Shown: piece after piece, positions 27,180 to 36,849 of the stretch
Layout: each line of letters starts with the position of its first letter
Numbering within the stretch: position 1 is the stretch's first letter
Assembly (NCBI RefSeq): GCF_002019605.1
Contig: NZ_KV917368.1
Span: 1,152,997-1,216,996, forward strand
Source of the DNA: Alkalihalobacterium alkalinitrilicum
GTDB lineage: Bacteria; Bacillota; Bacilli; Bacillales; Bacillaceae_F
Direction of reading: 5' to 3'
Length of the DNA stretch: 64,000 nt
Made by a program: the position numbers and the translations under genes
The notes under the pieces: generated by a model
The model's input: the letters and a program-made list of their open reading frames with translations, nothing else
What the model was told of the DNA's origin: nothing
Databases searched by the model: none

Positions 27180-27237
27180 TTTGGACCACTTCATGTTTAT
27201 CGTGAAGTGCTAAGTAGCCGCTTGGCTACGGTCCAAA
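27180..27237 (+). other. Three-way-junction-like structured element upstream of acyl-CoA dehydrogenase
   Basis: An outer 8-bp stem TTTGGACC / GGTCCAAA (27180-27187 with 27230-27237) encloses two hairpins: ACTTCA/TGAAGT (27188-27193 with 27203-27208) and GTAGCC/GGCTAC (27214-27219 with 27224-27229, loop GCTT). It lies 59 bases before the acyl-CoA dehydrogenase start and would be part of its 5' leader or a terminator of the TetR transcript. No T tract follows. Confidence 0.6.
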
Positions 27238-27296
27238 TCGCAAATAGAGATAATCTTTAAATAGACCAAAAGTAAAAAATGAGGAGAGATGAGAAA

Positions 27297-28439
27297 ATGA
27301 ACTTTCAATTAACTGATGAACAACAAATGATAAGAAAAATGGTTCGTGACTTTGCGGAAAATGAAGTAGGACCTACAGCTCATGAACGTGATGAAGAAGA
27401 ACGTTTTGATCGCGAACTATTTGATAAGATGGCAGGGCTTGGATTAACAGGGATTCCTTGGCCAGAAGAATATGGCGGAATCGGCGCAGACTACCTCAGT
27501 TATTGTATTGCTGTAGAAGAGTTATCGAGAGTAGATGCAGCGATGGGAACAACGTTGTCTGCACACACATCTTTAGCAGGGTGGCCTGTGTATAAATTTG
27601 GAACAGAAGAACAAAAGCAAAAATATCTCCGTCCAATGGCAGAAGGTAAAAAAATTGGTGCTTACGGTTTAACTGAGCCTAGTTCTGGTTCTGATGCTGC
27701 AGCTATGAAAACAACTGCAAAACGTGATGGAGATGACTACATTCTGAATGGATCGAAAATCTTTATTACAAACGGTGGAGAAGCTGAAATTTATATCGTA
27801 TTCGCATTAACAGACCCTGAGAAAAAGCATAAAGGTACTACTGCATTTATCGTGGAAAGTGATATGCCAGGCTTCTCGGTTGGAAAGAAAGAAAAGAAAC
27901 TTGGGATCCGTTCATCTCCTACAACAGAAATTATTTTTGAAGATGTCCGAGTACCAAAAGAAAACATGCTCGGTCAAGAAGGGGAAGGCTTCAAAATTGC
28001 GATGATGACATTAGACGGTGGTCGAAATGGAATTGCAGCACAAGCGGTCGGTATTGCTCAAGGTGCATTAGATGCTTCGGTTAATTATGCAAAAGAGCGT
28101 AAGCAATTTGGTAAGTCTATCGGTGCACAACAAGGTATTGCTTTTAAATTAGCGGATATGGCTACAAAAGTAGAAGCTTCTCGTTTACTAACGTATCAAG
28201 CTGCATGGAGAGAGACTGAAGGACTTTCATACGGTTTCGAATCTGCTCTTTCAAAATTAATGGCTGGAGATACAGCGATGGATGTAGCAATTGAAGCGGT
28301 ACAAGTCTTCGGTGGATACGGTTTTACGAAAGAATATCCTGTTGAGCGATTTATGCGTGATGCAAAAATCACACAAATTTACGAAGGAACTCAAGAAGTA
28401 CAACGACTTGTTATTTCAAAGATGTTGTTAGCTGACTAA
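27297..28439 (+). CDS. Acyl-CoA dehydrogenase
   Basis: About 380 residues from ATG 27297, which follows GGAGAG; the in-frame ATG at 27279 has no site of its own. Features of the FAD-dependent acyl-CoA dehydrogenase family include [16 protein letters not shown] (FAD/substrate loop), [55 protein letters not shown] and the catalytic Glu in IYEGTQEVQ. It carries out the first oxidation step of beta-oxidation with electron transfer flavoprotein as acceptor (not encoded here). Confidence 0.9.
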   Translation: MNFQLTDEQQMIRKMVRDFAENEVGPTAHERDEEERFDRELFDKMAGLGLTGIPWPEEYGGIGADYLSYCIAVEELSRVDAAMGTTLSAHTSLAGWPVYKFGTEEQKQKYLRPMAEGKKIGAYGLTEPSSGSDAAAMKTTAKRDGDDYILNGSKIFITNGGEAEIYIVFALTDPEKKHKGTTAFIVESDMPGFSVGKKEKKLGIRSSPTTEIIFEDVRVPKENMLGQEGEGFKIAMMTLDGGRNGIAAQAVGIAQGALDASVNYAKERKQFGKSIGAQQGIAFKLADMATKVEASRLLTYQAAWRETEGLSYGFESALSKLMAGDTAMDVAIEAVQVFGGYGFTKEYPVERFMRDAKITQIYEGTQEVQRLVISKMLLAD

Positions 28440-28458
28440 AAAAACAAGTTAGACAGAG

Positions 28459-28487
28459 GGGAACCAAAGAGCAAATCTTTGGTTCAT
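28459..28487 (+). terminator. Hairpin after the acyl-CoA dehydrogenase gene
   Basis: GAACCAAAGA / TCTTTGGTTC, 10-bp perfect stem with 5-base loop. The T tract is delayed (ATTTTTT about 12 bases later), so termination strength is uncertain. A second hairpin (GACAAGA.../TCTTGTC, about 28563-28596) lies before the next gene. Confidence 0.6.
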
Positions 28488-28612
28488 CTCTTACCATTTT
28501 TTCAAACATAATCACCATTAAAGGCTACCCCGTTAAGTCTAGAAAAACATCATTAATCAAGAGAGACAAGAATAAGAGTCATGAAGATCTTGTCTTGGCC
28601 CTCCTAATTCGA

Positions 28613-29425
28613 TTACATAACATATTTTGTAGATGCGGATTGATCTTGATCCAATGAATTCTCCAAAAAGTCCAATATCGCACCGTTAAATTCTTCAGAT
28701 TTTTCTATTTTCCCAAGATGACCTGCTTTTTTTATTTTGACTAGCTTTGAATGAGGAATTAATTTATGCATCTTTTTCTGGTTAAACGGGCGGCACACTT
28801 TATCTTTTTGACATGAAATAATAAGTGTAGGTACGGTGATGGTCGGTAACAGCGTTCGATAATCGATATTTAAACACGCTTTCCAAGCAGCCATTAAGCA
28901 ATTTCTATTTTCAGACCAACCAGGTAATACTTTTTTAATGAGGTCTTGGTCCTTAGAATGAAGACAATTTTTCGTCATTTTCATTGTATGTTCTTCAATC
29001 GAAAGTTGTTGTATCTTATTTTCCTTGCTTTTATATATTAAATTGCCGAACCACTTTGGAACATAATAGAGGGAATTTGCAAGAATTAGAGAGTGTACTT
29101 TAGAAGAATTTAATTGATACATTTCTTGTGCTATAATTCCACCCATCGACAATCCACAAATATGCGCTTTTTTAATATTGAGCTTGTCTAAAAGAGCTAG
29201 AATATCCTCTGCAAAACTACGAATCGATACATCCTCATTGCCTGAAAGTGTTGATTTTCCAAATCCTCTTAAATCTGGAATAATTAAATCATAATAATTC
29301 GCCAACTCATGCTGATATTTCCAACTTTCTTTTTTCTCACCTAATCCATGAATGAGCACAAGAGGCTCCCCTGTGCCTAAGCGTTCATAATAAAGAGTAA
29401 TATCGTTGACCACAATGTTATTCAT
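28613..29425 (-). CDS. Alpha/beta-hydrolase
   Basis: About 270 residues from the ATG at 29425, placed after AGGAGG on the minus strand. Alpha/beta-hydrolase fold with oxyanion region LVLIHGLGEKKESW, nucleophile elbow ICGLSMGGIIAQE (Ser in GLSMGG), acidic residue region IISCQKDKVCRP and the C-terminal His in KAGHLGKIEKSEEF. The substrate cannot be told; the family includes esterases and haloperoxidase-like enzymes. Monocistronic. Confidence 0.82.
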   Translation of the reverse strand: MNNIVVNDITLYYERLGTGEPLVLIHGLGEKKESWKYQHELANYYDLIIPDLRGFGKSTLSGNEDVSIRSFAEDILALLDKLNIKKAHICGLSMGGIIAQEMYQLNSSKVHSLILANSLYYVPKWFGNLIYKSKENKIQQLSIEEHTMKMTKNCLHSKDQDLIKKVLPGWSENRNCLMAAWKACLNIDYRTLLPTITVPTLIISCQKDKVCRPFNQKKMHKLIPHSKLVKIKKAGHLGKIEKSEEFNGAILDFLENSLDQDQSASTKYVM

Positions 29426-29493
29426 TGCAGGCCTCCTTTTAGATATTAAATAGGTTGCCATATTTTCAATATATAGGTAATTGTAGCATAATT

Positions 29494-29531
29494 AAGGATG
29501 TCTAGAGCATTTCCATGCAAAAGACATCCTT
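29494..29531 (-). terminator. Hairpin between uvsE and the hydrolase gene
   Basis: AAGGATGTCT and AGACATCCTT form a 10-bp stem with an 18-base loop, downstream of the minus-strand uvsE gene. Probably its terminator; only a short T tract follows. Confidence 0.5.
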
Positions 29532-29642
29532 TAATACTTAATTTGATTTACCTTCAATCTCTATGTAATGCTTTTATGAAAAATTCTTTATGATCGAACA
29601 ACTTCACTACATTAATTTCGACTAGGCTATGAGTTGTTCATG

Positions 29643-30596
29643 TTATATTTTTATCGTTCCACCATCCACTCGTTTAAATCCACGTAAAGAGGATAATTGT
29701 TCAACGAAAGTTAATGCGGCTTTATCTTTTGCTTTCGCTTCAATCATAATATCTGCATCTTTACCATATGATTGAAGGGATTTAATGAAAGGAAGGGCAA
29801 ATTCTATGTCAACATTATCAGCATGTGCTCTAAATTCCTTCTCTGACTTCGGTGACGAAAGATGAAATTTAGGAGGGATTTTCCATTGTTTCCATGTGGC
29901 ATATATTTTGGGTAACAGTTCTTCTATAGATTCTTCACCTGGATTTGCCCAATGATGATGATAATCGAACACAAACGGTAATGAATGTTGTTCACAAACT
30001 TGCAAGGTTTCTAGTGCTGTATACGTTTTATCATCATTTTCTAGAGTGGTTCTTTTTTGGATTGAACGGTCCAGTTGTTTAAAATTATGATGAAACCTAT
30101 TAATGGCATCGGATTTATTTCCGTAAGCACCACCAACATGAATGTTGATATTTGCTTCTTTTTCTAGTCCCATGGCCTCGAGCATTTGATAATGATACAT
30201 CATGTCGATGATTGCATTTTGGGTGATATGTTCTTTTTCACTTGTGAACAGCGTATATTGACTAGGGTGAAAACTTAAACGTAGTGAATATTTCTTAACA
30301 AGTTCGCCGATCTCCTTAAAAAGATGGGCAAAGGGGGTAATATAATCCCATTTTGCTTCAGGGTGTGTCGCTAGTGGTACCAGTGATGATGACATGCGAT
30401 ATACATGTATTCCATGAGCTAAATTAAAATAAATCGCACGAATAGTATTGATTAAATTTCTTTCTGTTGCTGAGTAAAGTTTGTTCATTCGTTCTTCATG
30501 ATCAAGCTTTTTCCAATTCGTAAAAGTCAATGTACGCGAAGGAGAGGCTTCCCATAAAGAAAGAGCAGTTGATACGTATCCAAACCGAAGAATCAT
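29643..30596 (-). CDS. uvsE: UV damage endonuclease UvsE
   Basis: The 317-residue protein opens with RFGYVSTALSLWEASPSRT and contains YRMSSSLVPLATHPE, LSFHPSQYTLFTSEKE, INIHVGGAYGNKSDAINRF, LPFVFDYHHHW and DIMIEAKAKDKAAL, the TIM-barrel signatures of UVDE nucleases. It nicks DNA next to UV photoproducts to start excision repair independent of UvrABC. Length matches the bacterial family. It is divergent from the yusF-like gene. Confidence 0.93.
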   Translation of the reverse strand: MILRFGYVSTALSLWEASPSRTLTFTNWKKLDHEERMNKLYSATERNLINTIRAIYFNLAHGIHVYRMSSSLVPLATHPEAKWDYITPFAHLFKEIGELVKKYSLRLSFHPSQYTLFTSEKEHITQNAIIDMMYHYQMLEAMGLEKEANINIHVGGAYGNKSDAINRFHHNFKQLDRSIQKRTTLENDDKTYTALETLQVCEQHSLPFVFDYHHHWANPGEESIEELLPKIYATWKQWKIPPKFHLSSPKSEKEFRAHADNVDIEFALPFIKSLQSYGKDADIMIEAKAKDKAALTFVEQLSSLRGFKRVDGGTIKI

Positions 30597-30782
30597 ATGT
30601 CATCACTCCGTGCAGGGTAGTATTTTAATATCGTTATTGTTTTTACCTATTATTTGCTACAATTAAGGAATCATGAGAGGAAAAAAGTAAGCACTGAATT
30701 TACACTATGCTATAGCTTTATAAATAAATCCAATTTAAATACAAAATCAACCACACTGACCAAGAGTAATGGAGTGATCCAC

Positions 30783-31121
30783 ATGGAAGACAAAGTTTTA
30801 ATCGTAGAAGGAAAAAATGATCGAAAACGTGTAAAACAAATTTTGGCAGAGCCTGTAGAAATTATTTGCACGTACGGAACATTAAGTACTGAAAAGCTGG
30901 AAACGTTGATTTTACCTATGGAAGACATGGATGTTTATATTTTAGTTGATGCGGATGAGCCTGGTGAAAAATTACGAAAACAGTTAAAAAGGGAATTGCC
31001 AAATGCTACTCACTTATATACACAAAAGGAATATAAACAAGTAGAGACAACGCCCTTTCGTTATCTTGCTGAAGAGTTAGGAAAGTATTTCGAAGTAAAA
31101 AATCAATTTGAACTACTTTAA
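30783..31121 (+). CDS. yusF: Toprim-domain protein (YusF-like)
   Basis: About 112 residues from ATG 30783, which follows GGAGTGAT; longer in-frame extension upstream lacks a site and typical sequence. The fold has LIVEGKNDRKRVKQIL with the toprim Glu and YILVDADEPGEKLRKQLKRELP with the DxD pair. Small toprim proteins of this kind are related to RNase M5 and the primase catalytic core; the cellular role of YusF is not established. Confidence 0.82.
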   Translation: MEDKVLIVEGKNDRKRVKQILAEPVEIICTYGTLSTEKLETLILPMEDMDVYILVDADEPGEKLRKQLKRELPNATHLYTQKEYKQVETTPFRYLAEELGKYFEVKNQFELL

Positions 31122-31145
31122 GTAAGAAAGCAGTTGGTTAGTTAC

Positions 31146-31182
31146 GAGTCAGTGTGGAGATGATCTGCACTGACTCTTTTTT
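31146..31182 (+). terminator. Rho-independent terminator
   Basis: GAGTCAGTG / CACTGACTC stem followed by TTTTTT, between the convergent yusF-like and membrane-protein genes. Confidence 0.85.
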
Positions 31183-31203
31183 CTAAGTTAATTCCAACCG
31201 AAA

Positions 31204-32376
31204 TCAGAATTTCCTTTGGTTACTGTCGTGCTGCTTTTTAATGAGGATGATACCGACCGCTAGCACCATAAAAAATTGACCAATATGTCCAAGCAAGTAA
31301 AACTCATTTAAATAGATTACACCCGTGAACACGAGAAGATCACGGACCATAAAGCCAGCCATAAAGAGGAAACCAATCGCATAAAGTTTAGCTTCGATAT
31401 TTTTCATAAAGATGCGGATAACGATGATAAACATAATAAGGACTTCAAAGCCAGATAGCTTTTCAAATATTCCTTTTGTCATTGTAAAAAAGTCAGGGTT
31501 GACGATCGATAAAATAAAGGCACCAACCGCTAAGACGAGATGAACTTGCCACAAGCGTCGGACAAACTTTTTATAACCTGGTCCAAATAGTTTATCAATT
31601 ATTAGTAGGTCAAATGCGGTCCGGAAAAAGACAGCAATTTGAAAAATATAAATCCACAAAAACGGAACGTCTATAATCAGTTGCTTAGATCCTGTAATGC
31701 TAAATGAATATAAAGCAGAGCATAACGTTCCAATAGCAAAAGCAAAATATAGCCCATTAAATCGTTTAATTAAAAAAAAGATAAAGGCAACTAACGCAAT
31801 AAGCAATTGTATAGAACCCATAACAATTTTATCGAAATCATCTTGAACCATTTTTGTTAAATAGTCAGAGTAAGATCCAACAGATACAGCTCCTGAAACT
31901 CCAATCATGTTTCCATTCGAATACGATCTGATCGTTAATTGATTAGACTCAATCGATGGATCCAGTTCTATGAAGTGTCGACGATTATATCCTTTATAAG
32001 TGACAGTTTCAGCTTCTGGAATTTTTCCATACTGATAGAGAAGGTGATCTCCTTGGTATATTTCAAATGTACCATACATAAATGAGATAAATACGGCTGG
32101 ATCGTTCCAGTTACCATCTGGAATAGTGTTTCGTAAGTAGAGGATCTCGCTGTCCCTTCGAGGTTCAACAAGTTCCTTTACATTTTCTGTTGGCTGCCAT
32201 CCCATCTGTGGAATTCCTGTATCACTTTGAACGGAATTTACCCATTGATATTCCCAACCTTGATCCATTCGGATAATAGAAGACTGAGACTTTTCTTGGC
32301 TATATGTAGTGTAGGTTAAAAAAAGAGCGTTAGTAACAATAAACAAAAATAAAATAAAAATCGCTTTTAACTTCAT
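31204..32376 (-). CDS. Membrane protein with extracellular domain and seven-helix (7TMR-DISM-like) module
   Basis: About 390 residues from ATG 32376, which follows GGAGGAA. An N-terminal signal or anchor helix is followed by an extracellular beta-rich domain of about 150 residues (DQGWEYQWV..., ILYLRNTIPDGNWNDPAVFIS) and then seven hydrophobic segments from about residue 185 to the C terminus. This is the 7TMR-DISM layout of carbohydrate- or ligand-sensing receptors, but there is no kinase or cyclase domain after it. A partner would have to be encoded elsewhere. Confidence 0.65.
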   Translation of the reverse strand: MKLKAIFILFLFIVTNALFLTYTTYSQEKSQSSIIRMDQGWEYQWVNSVQSDTGIPQMGWQPTENVKELVEPRRDSEILYLRNTIPDGNWNDPAVFISFMYGTFEIYQGDHLLYQYGKIPEAETVTYKGYNRRHFIELDPSIESNQLTIRSYSNGNMIGVSGAVSVGSYSDYLTKMVQDDFDKIVMGSIQLLIALVAFIFFLIKRFNGLYFAFAIGTLCSALYSFSITGSKQLIIDVPFLWIYIFQIAVFFRTAFDLLIIDKLFGPGYKKFVRRLWQVHLVLAVGAFILSIVNPDFFTMTKGIFEKLSGFEVLIMFIIVIRIFMKNIEAKLYAIGFLFMAGFMVRDLLVFTGVIYLNEFYLLGHIGQFFMVLAVGIILIKKQHDSNQRKF

Positions 32377-32632
32377 TATTTCCTCCATAAGTACAAGTAG
32401 TAAAGCTCCTAATGGTTAGTGTGAAACTCTACAATATAATTAACTGTAAAAAAGAAGAGAACAACCATCTTTAATATTAAATTAGAACTGAACAGAATAC
32501 TATCCTTTCCTTTAGATATGTTAATTGTTTTTCAATTGAATGTTTTTACATTTTTCTGATGTGTATTTTGAAAATGAATTAGAAACAAAGTTTACGAAGC
32601 AAGCCTATTTAAAATAGTTTTAAAAGAATTAA

Positions 32633-32661
32633 TTGCTTTTCCAGTTTTTTTCTGTTATTCT
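32633..32661 (+). promoter_or_regulatory. Promoter of the cold shock gene with a long leader
   Basis: TTGCTT and TATTCT with 17-base spacing. Transcription would start near 32668, leaving a leader of about 110 nt before the ATG, which is characteristic of csp mRNAs. The gap 32377-32632 holds A/T-rich sequence with no gene that I can see. Confidence 0.5.
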
Positions 32662-32779
32662 AAGGAAGAATTATTTTTGTTCGGTGAGTAAGGAAAGAAT
32701 AGTGTTAAACTTTTCGCCTTTGATAATTGAGCAACTATAGTATTAAAATGTGGTTAATGCCACACAGGAGGAAACAAAC

Positions 32780-32980
32780 ATGCAACAAGGTACAGTAAAA
32801 TGGTTTAACGCAGAAAAAGGATTCGGGTTCATCGAAATCGAAGGTGGAGAAGATGTATTCGTACATTTCTCAGCTATCCAAGGCGAAGGGTTTAAATCTT
32901 TAGATGAAGGCCAAAAAGTAACTTTTGACACAGAGCAAGGTCAACGTGGTCTTCAAGCTACTAACGTTAACAAAGCATAA
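32780..32980 (+). CDS. csp: Cold shock protein (CspB/CspD type)
   Basis: A protein of 66 residues from ATG 32780 after AGGAGG; the in-frame extension to 32750 is leader. It has both RNA-binding motifs, KGFGFIE (RNP1) and VFVHFSAI (RNP2). These small beta-barrel proteins act as RNA chaperones. Length and sequence are typical for Bacillus. The terminator follows directly. Confidence 0.95.
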   Translation: MQQGTVKWFNAEKGFGFIEIEGGEDVFVHFSAIQGEGFKSLDEGQKVTFDTEQGQRGLQATNVNKA

Positions 32981-32985
32981 TGATT

Positions 32986-33014
32986 AAAGGGCTCTATACT
33001 AGAGCCCTTTTTTT
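32986..33014 (+). terminator. Terminator of the cold shock gene
   Basis: AAGGGCTCT / AGAGCCCTT stem followed by seven T. Confidence 0.88.
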
Positions 33015-33059
33015 GTACATAAAATCATTGACGATCTTGAATCATATAATTTAAGATGT

Positions 33060-33118
33060 CAAATTCCTCGAAATCTTGTAGTGAGTGTAATACTGCCAAT
33101 TGATGCGGGATAAAGTAA
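33060..33118 (+). repeat. Fragment of the dispersed intergenic repeat (right end)
   Basis: TCCTCGAAATCTTGTAGTGAG followed shortly by ACTGCCAATTGATGCGGGA matches the right half of the element at 22569 and 51633. It lies just upstream of the YfhP-like gene and may supply part of its leader. Confidence 0.65.
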
Positions 33119-33147
33119 ATGAAATAGATCGTAATAGGAGAATGTTT

Positions 33148-34029
33148 ATGGACTCCGTAACACATGCATTGTTTGGATTAACGATATATGGCGCGACAAA
33201 TAAAGAAGAGATGCCAATACCAGTGAAAAAATCCGTTTTTTTCGCTGCGGTGGTTGGCAGTGTGATTCCTGACATCGATGTCGTTTCTCAATTATGGGAT
33301 ACCGAAGGAATGTACCAAATGTGGCACAGGGGGATTACACATTCAATCTTTTTAGTGCCTGTTTGGGCGTTACTCATATGGTTTATTTGTTTCCTCGTTT
33401 GGAAAACGAAAGATCGGCGAATTTTTTATATTTCGGCTCTCGCCGTTTTTATTCATAATACGAGTGATATTTTAAATGCATGGGGAACAGGCTACATGGA
33501 ACCCTTCTCCAACGTGAGACTAGGCTTCGGAATACTCCCTATTGTAGATGTTGTTATCTGGCTCATTATGTTCGGTGGATTTATCGTAGTTAAAATTAAG
33601 AAGGCAACACCCCATAAAGTTTTTAAATTAGTCTGGGTCTTTATTATCGCACATGTCATCATCCAATCGGTTCAAGGGTATATACTCTATCAATCAACAG
33701 TAAATGATTACGAACAACAAGCATTGACGGCTCGATTTATTCCAGGTCATTTTAAAATTGCTGGGAAAAACGGACAAGAAGTTGAAATCCTGCAAGGGAC
33801 CGTTTGGAGTGGTCTTGAGGTGATCGATCATTTGACATCAGAAGATGAAACCAAATTAGATATTCTCTTTAATGAAAATCCTAGGGCAAAAACTCTTTAC
33901 CAATGGTCTCCTTTCGTCGTAGTGGTCGATGATGAAGAGAAGCTAGGCATATACGACCCAAGGTTTTTCAGGATGGGCGTTCCATTTTTAGAAGAATATA
34001 TTTATAAAAGTGACGTTACAATGGATTAA
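33148..34029 (+). CDS. yfhP: Membrane-bound metal-dependent hydrolase (YfhP-like)
   Basis: About 293 residues from ATG 33148 after TAGGAG; the in-frame sequence upstream belongs to a repeat. The start MDSVTHALFGLTIYG, SVIPDIDVV and MWHRGITHSIFL are the conserved His/Asp motifs of the YdjM/YfhP family of inner-membrane hydrolase-like proteins. Four membrane segments are followed by a soluble C-terminal domain of about 120 residues. The activity is not established for this family. Confidence 0.82.
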   Translation: MDSVTHALFGLTIYGATNKEEMPIPVKKSVFFAAVVGSVIPDIDVVSQLWDTEGMYQMWHRGITHSIFLVPVWALLIWFICFLVWKTKDRRIFYISALAVFIHNTSDILNAWGTGYMEPFSNVRLGFGILPIVDVVIWLIMFGGFIVVKIKKATPHKVFKLVWVFIIAHVIIQSVQGYILYQSTVNDYEQQALTARFIPGHFKIAGKNGQEVEILQGTVWSGLEVIDHLTSEDETKLDILFNENPRAKTLYQWSPFVVVVDDEEKLGIYDPRFFRMGVPFLEEYIYKSDVTMD

Positions 34030-34123
34030 TAATAGTCATGTTGTTCAGTCGTTTGGAAAGATATATTTTATAATATTCCTTAAAGTATCTGAGTATGGTA
34101 AAGGAAATGTATAACAACACAAA

Positions 34124-34160
34124 AATAGCCACTGCATAAGGATGCTGTGGCTATTCTTCT
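34124..34160. terminator. Bidirectional terminator
   Basis: AATAGCCACTGCAT pairs with ATGCTGTGGCTATT (one mismatch) between the convergent YfhP-like and namA genes. Confidence 0.75.
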
Positions 34161-34193
34161 AACTAAATCTGCATACAAGTAGCAAAATATGAA

Positions 34194-35216
34194 TTAATAA
34201 GCTCTTTCATACTGCACTGGAGTAAGCGGTTTTTTCTCTAAAAGAAGAGCCGCATCGTTCGTCCAGTAAGGGTTTTTAAGCATGCCACGTCCTACCGCAA
34301 TAAGATCTGCTTGCTCATTTCCAAGTACCGCTTCACCAAGAAGTGGGTCATCCAGTCTGCCTACAGCAATGACAGGAACACCTGTTTCTTGTTTGATTCT
34401 TGTAGCCATTGGCACCTGATAACCTGGGTGAGCACCTGGTCTACCTGTAGAACCTATAGGTCCTTCACCACCAGAAGTAATATGGAAGATGTCTACACCT
34501 GCGCGTTGGAACCGTTTAGCCATTTCAGAGCTGTAATCTAAATCATATCCACCATCTACATATTCAACAGCAGAGATGCGCATCAATAACGGCATGTTAG
34601 CTGGCATGACACTTTTAGCTGCTTGAATGACTTCTTCACCAAATAAAAATTTATCTTCACCATATTTGTCGGTTCTCTTATTCGTATATTCAGAGGCAAA
34701 TTGGTGGATAAGGTAGCCGTGAGCTCCATGAAGTTCAATCGTATCAACGCCAGCCTTTACTGCACGTTCAACACCGTCACGGAACATTACTACCATTTCT
34801 TCAGCTTCTTCAGTTGTTAATTCGTGAGGTGTTTTAAACTGATCATTAAACAGGATCGGCGAACAAGAAACGGGGTCTGGAGCGTCTTGTGCTTTACGTC
34901 CAGCATGACCTATTTGAATACCAACCTTTGTTCCATATTTATGACATTCATCGATAATTCGTTTAAAAGCAGGGATGTGCTCATCACTCCAGATGCCTAA
35001 ACATTGATCAGAAATCCGACCACGCGGTTCAACATTCGTCATTTCAATAATAATAAATCCAGTTCCGGCAATCGCTCGGCTTGTGTAATGTACAAAATGC
35101 CAATCAGTAGGAATACCATCCTTATTTAAAGCAGAATATTGACACATTGGTGGCATAACGACTCTATTTTTTAATTCCATCCCTTTATATGTAAAAGGTT
35201 CGAAAAGCTTTGACAT
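34194..35216 (-). CDS. namA: NADPH dehydrogenase NamA (YqjM), old yellow enzyme family
   Basis: About 340 residues from ATG 35216, preceded by AAGGAGTGG. TIM-barrel flavoenzyme with VVMPPMCQYSA (redox-tuning Cys), GIQIGHAGRKA, ELHGAHGYLIHQFASEYTNKRTDKYGE (substrate His pair) and IAVGRGMLKNPYW. It reduces activated C=C bonds of enones and nitro compounds and responds to electrophile stress in Bacillus. Length fits the family (338). Confidence 0.92.
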   Translation of the reverse strand: MSKLFEPFTYKGMELKNRVVMPPMCQYSALNKDGIPTDWHFVHYTSRAIAGTGFIIIEMTNVEPRGRISDQCLGIWSDEHIPAFKRIIDECHKYGTKVGIQIGHAGRKAQDAPDPVSCSPILFNDQFKTPHELTTEEAEEMVVMFRDGVERAVKAGVDTIELHGAHGYLIHQFASEYTNKRTDKYGEDKFLFGEEVIQAAKSVMPANMPLLMRISAVEYVDGGYDLDYSSEMAKRFQRAGVDIFHITSGGEGPIGSTGRPGAHPGYQVPMATRIKQETGVPVIAVGRLDDPLLGEAVLGNEQADLIAVGRGMLKNPYWTNDAALLLEKKPLTPVQYERAY

Positions 35217-35441
35217 AGGTACCACTCCTTATTTTCATATGTATTACAAGTTTAATAGTAAAGTATTTTTTAGAATTGGTCGAGTATATTACTTTAATTT
35301 TCGAAATACGTCTTAAAGTGATAGGGTAAATTGTCTAATTATATAAATAGAAATGGCACAGTAACAATTCCATTGATTTCATAGAATTTCTTATATATTA
35401 TTAACGTTGGTACATAAAATAATGAGAAATGAGGGGCTAAC

Positions 35442-35735
35442 ATGATTCAACGTACAGTACTTGTGAAATTTTCTGACACAACAACAACTGAACAATTACA
35501 AGAAGTCGTCAACCGTTTTAAAGCACTTAAAAATCATCTAACGGGTATTGTTGATCTTCAAGCAGGATTAAACATTGCAGAAAGAAATAAAGAATACCAA
35601 GTTATATTAATGGTCCGTTTTGAAGACCAAGGTGCTTTAGATGCGTACGTAGCTGATCCAGAGCATCAAGCTGTTGCTGCTTACATCAAAGAAGTAGGCA
35701 GACTAGATAGTATAGGTGTTGATTTCGAATTGTAG
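35442..35735 (+). CDS. Dabb-family (stress-responsive alpha/beta barrel) protein
   Basis: A protein of 97 residues starting MIQRTVLVKFSDTTTTEQLQEVVNRFKALKNHLTGIVDLQAGLN, with VILMVRFEDQGALDAYVADPEHQ, the classic Dabb ferredoxin-like fold. Such proteins dimerise and are often stress-induced; the activity is unknown. GAGGGG precedes the ATG. Confidence 0.85.
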   Translation: MIQRTVLVKFSDTTTTEQLQEVVNRFKALKNHLTGIVDLQAGLNIAERNKEYQVILMVRFEDQGALDAYVADPEHQAVAAYIKEVGRLDSIGVDFEL

Positions 35736-35821
35736 GTTCGATGTAAAAGAATTCCTTTGACAAGGTGTCTTGTTTCGCAATTGGTGCGGACCAGCATTGT
35801 TATTTAATAACATATTATGCA

Positions 35822-35861
35822 AAAAACGCATGTGATTTCTACCGAGAAATTCATGCGTTTT
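35822..35861. terminator. Bidirectional hairpin terminator
   Basis: AAAACGCATG...GATTTCT / AGAAAT...CATGCGTTTT forms a long stem with one bulge and loop ACCG, between convergent genes. Confidence 0.8.
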
Positions 35862-35931
35862 CGCTTCTAAACAGACATTTGCACTTGTGAATAAATTCAT
35901 TAATCTTAAATCAATTGCTAAATCGATCCTA

Positions 35932-36849
35932 TTAACGTTGTTCCAAACGTCTAATTCTTTCATCTAAATCAGGGTGAGAGGAGAATAGTTTCATTACTCC
36001 GCCTTTACCACTGATCTTCATCGTTTGGATAGCTGAGTCGTCCGTTCGGTCACTTACATTAGCACGATCGACGTACGCTTTTAATGATCGAAGCGCATGA
36101 GCCATTTTATCACGCCCTGCTAAATCCGCACCACCACGGTCTGCGTGGAATTCCCGATAACGAGAGAATGCCATAACCACAAGGCTTCCAAGAATAGAGA
36201 ATAGAATTTGGAAAATAATAATAGCTGCAAAACGGACAATAACCTGCATTTCTGATCGCACTAACCGCGATACGAGAATCGCTGCGATTCGGGAGAAGAA
36301 GACAACAAATGTGTTTACAACACCTTGCAGCAACGTCATCGTCACCATATCACCGTTTGCTACATGTGCCACCTCATGAGCAATAACACCTTCAACCGCA
36401 TCGTCATCCATAACATTAAGAAGGCCCGATGAAACTGCAACGAGTGATCGTTTTTTCGAAGGACCTGTCGCAAATGCATTCACCTCAGGAGATTGATAGA
36501 TTCCAACCTCAGGCATATGCGTCAAGCCAGCTGCACGTGATAGACGATGAACTTTTTCAACAACGCTACGTTCTTGTGCAGATAATGAACCATTTGGATC
36601 AAGCACATTGACTTTCATCATTTTCTTGGCAATCCATCTTGACATCGCCAAAGAGATAAATGAACCTGTGAAACCTACGAGTATACTAAAGACTCCTAAC
36701 CCGATGAAATCAATTCCTAACCCAGGCCCCCCCGTATCAAACGGACCACCAATGTCTGTATACATTGTAATTATTGACCAGACGATCACAATTGTCGTCA
36801 GAACTAGTATGTTTGTTAAAACAAATAACAATAATCGTTTCCCCATCAT
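35932..36849 (-). CDS. htpX: Membrane zinc metalloprotease HtpX
   Basis: The 305-residue protein has two N-terminal membrane helices, the M48 zinc motif HEVAHV followed by [17 protein letters not shown], two further helices and the third-ligand region [17 protein letters not shown]. HtpX degrades damaged or misfolded membrane proteins. An AGGAGG site precedes two adjacent ATG codons (36849 and 36846); the second has the better spacing. Monocistronic. Confidence 0.92.
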   Translation of the reverse strand: MMGKRLLLFVLTNILVLTTIVIVWSIITMYTDIGGPFDTGGPGLGIDFIGLGVFSILVGFTGSFISLAMSRWIAKKMMKVNVLDPNGSLSAQERSVVEKVHRLSRAAGLTHMPEVGIYQSPEVNAFATGPSKKRSLVAVSSGLLNVMDDDAVEGVIAHEVAHVANGDMVTMTLLQGVVNTFVVFFSRIAAILVSRLVRSEMQVIVRFAAIIIFQILFSILGSLVVMAFSRYREFHADRGGADLAGRDKMAHALRSLKAYVDRANVSDRTDDSAIQTMKISGKGGVMKLFSSHPDLDERIRRLEQR

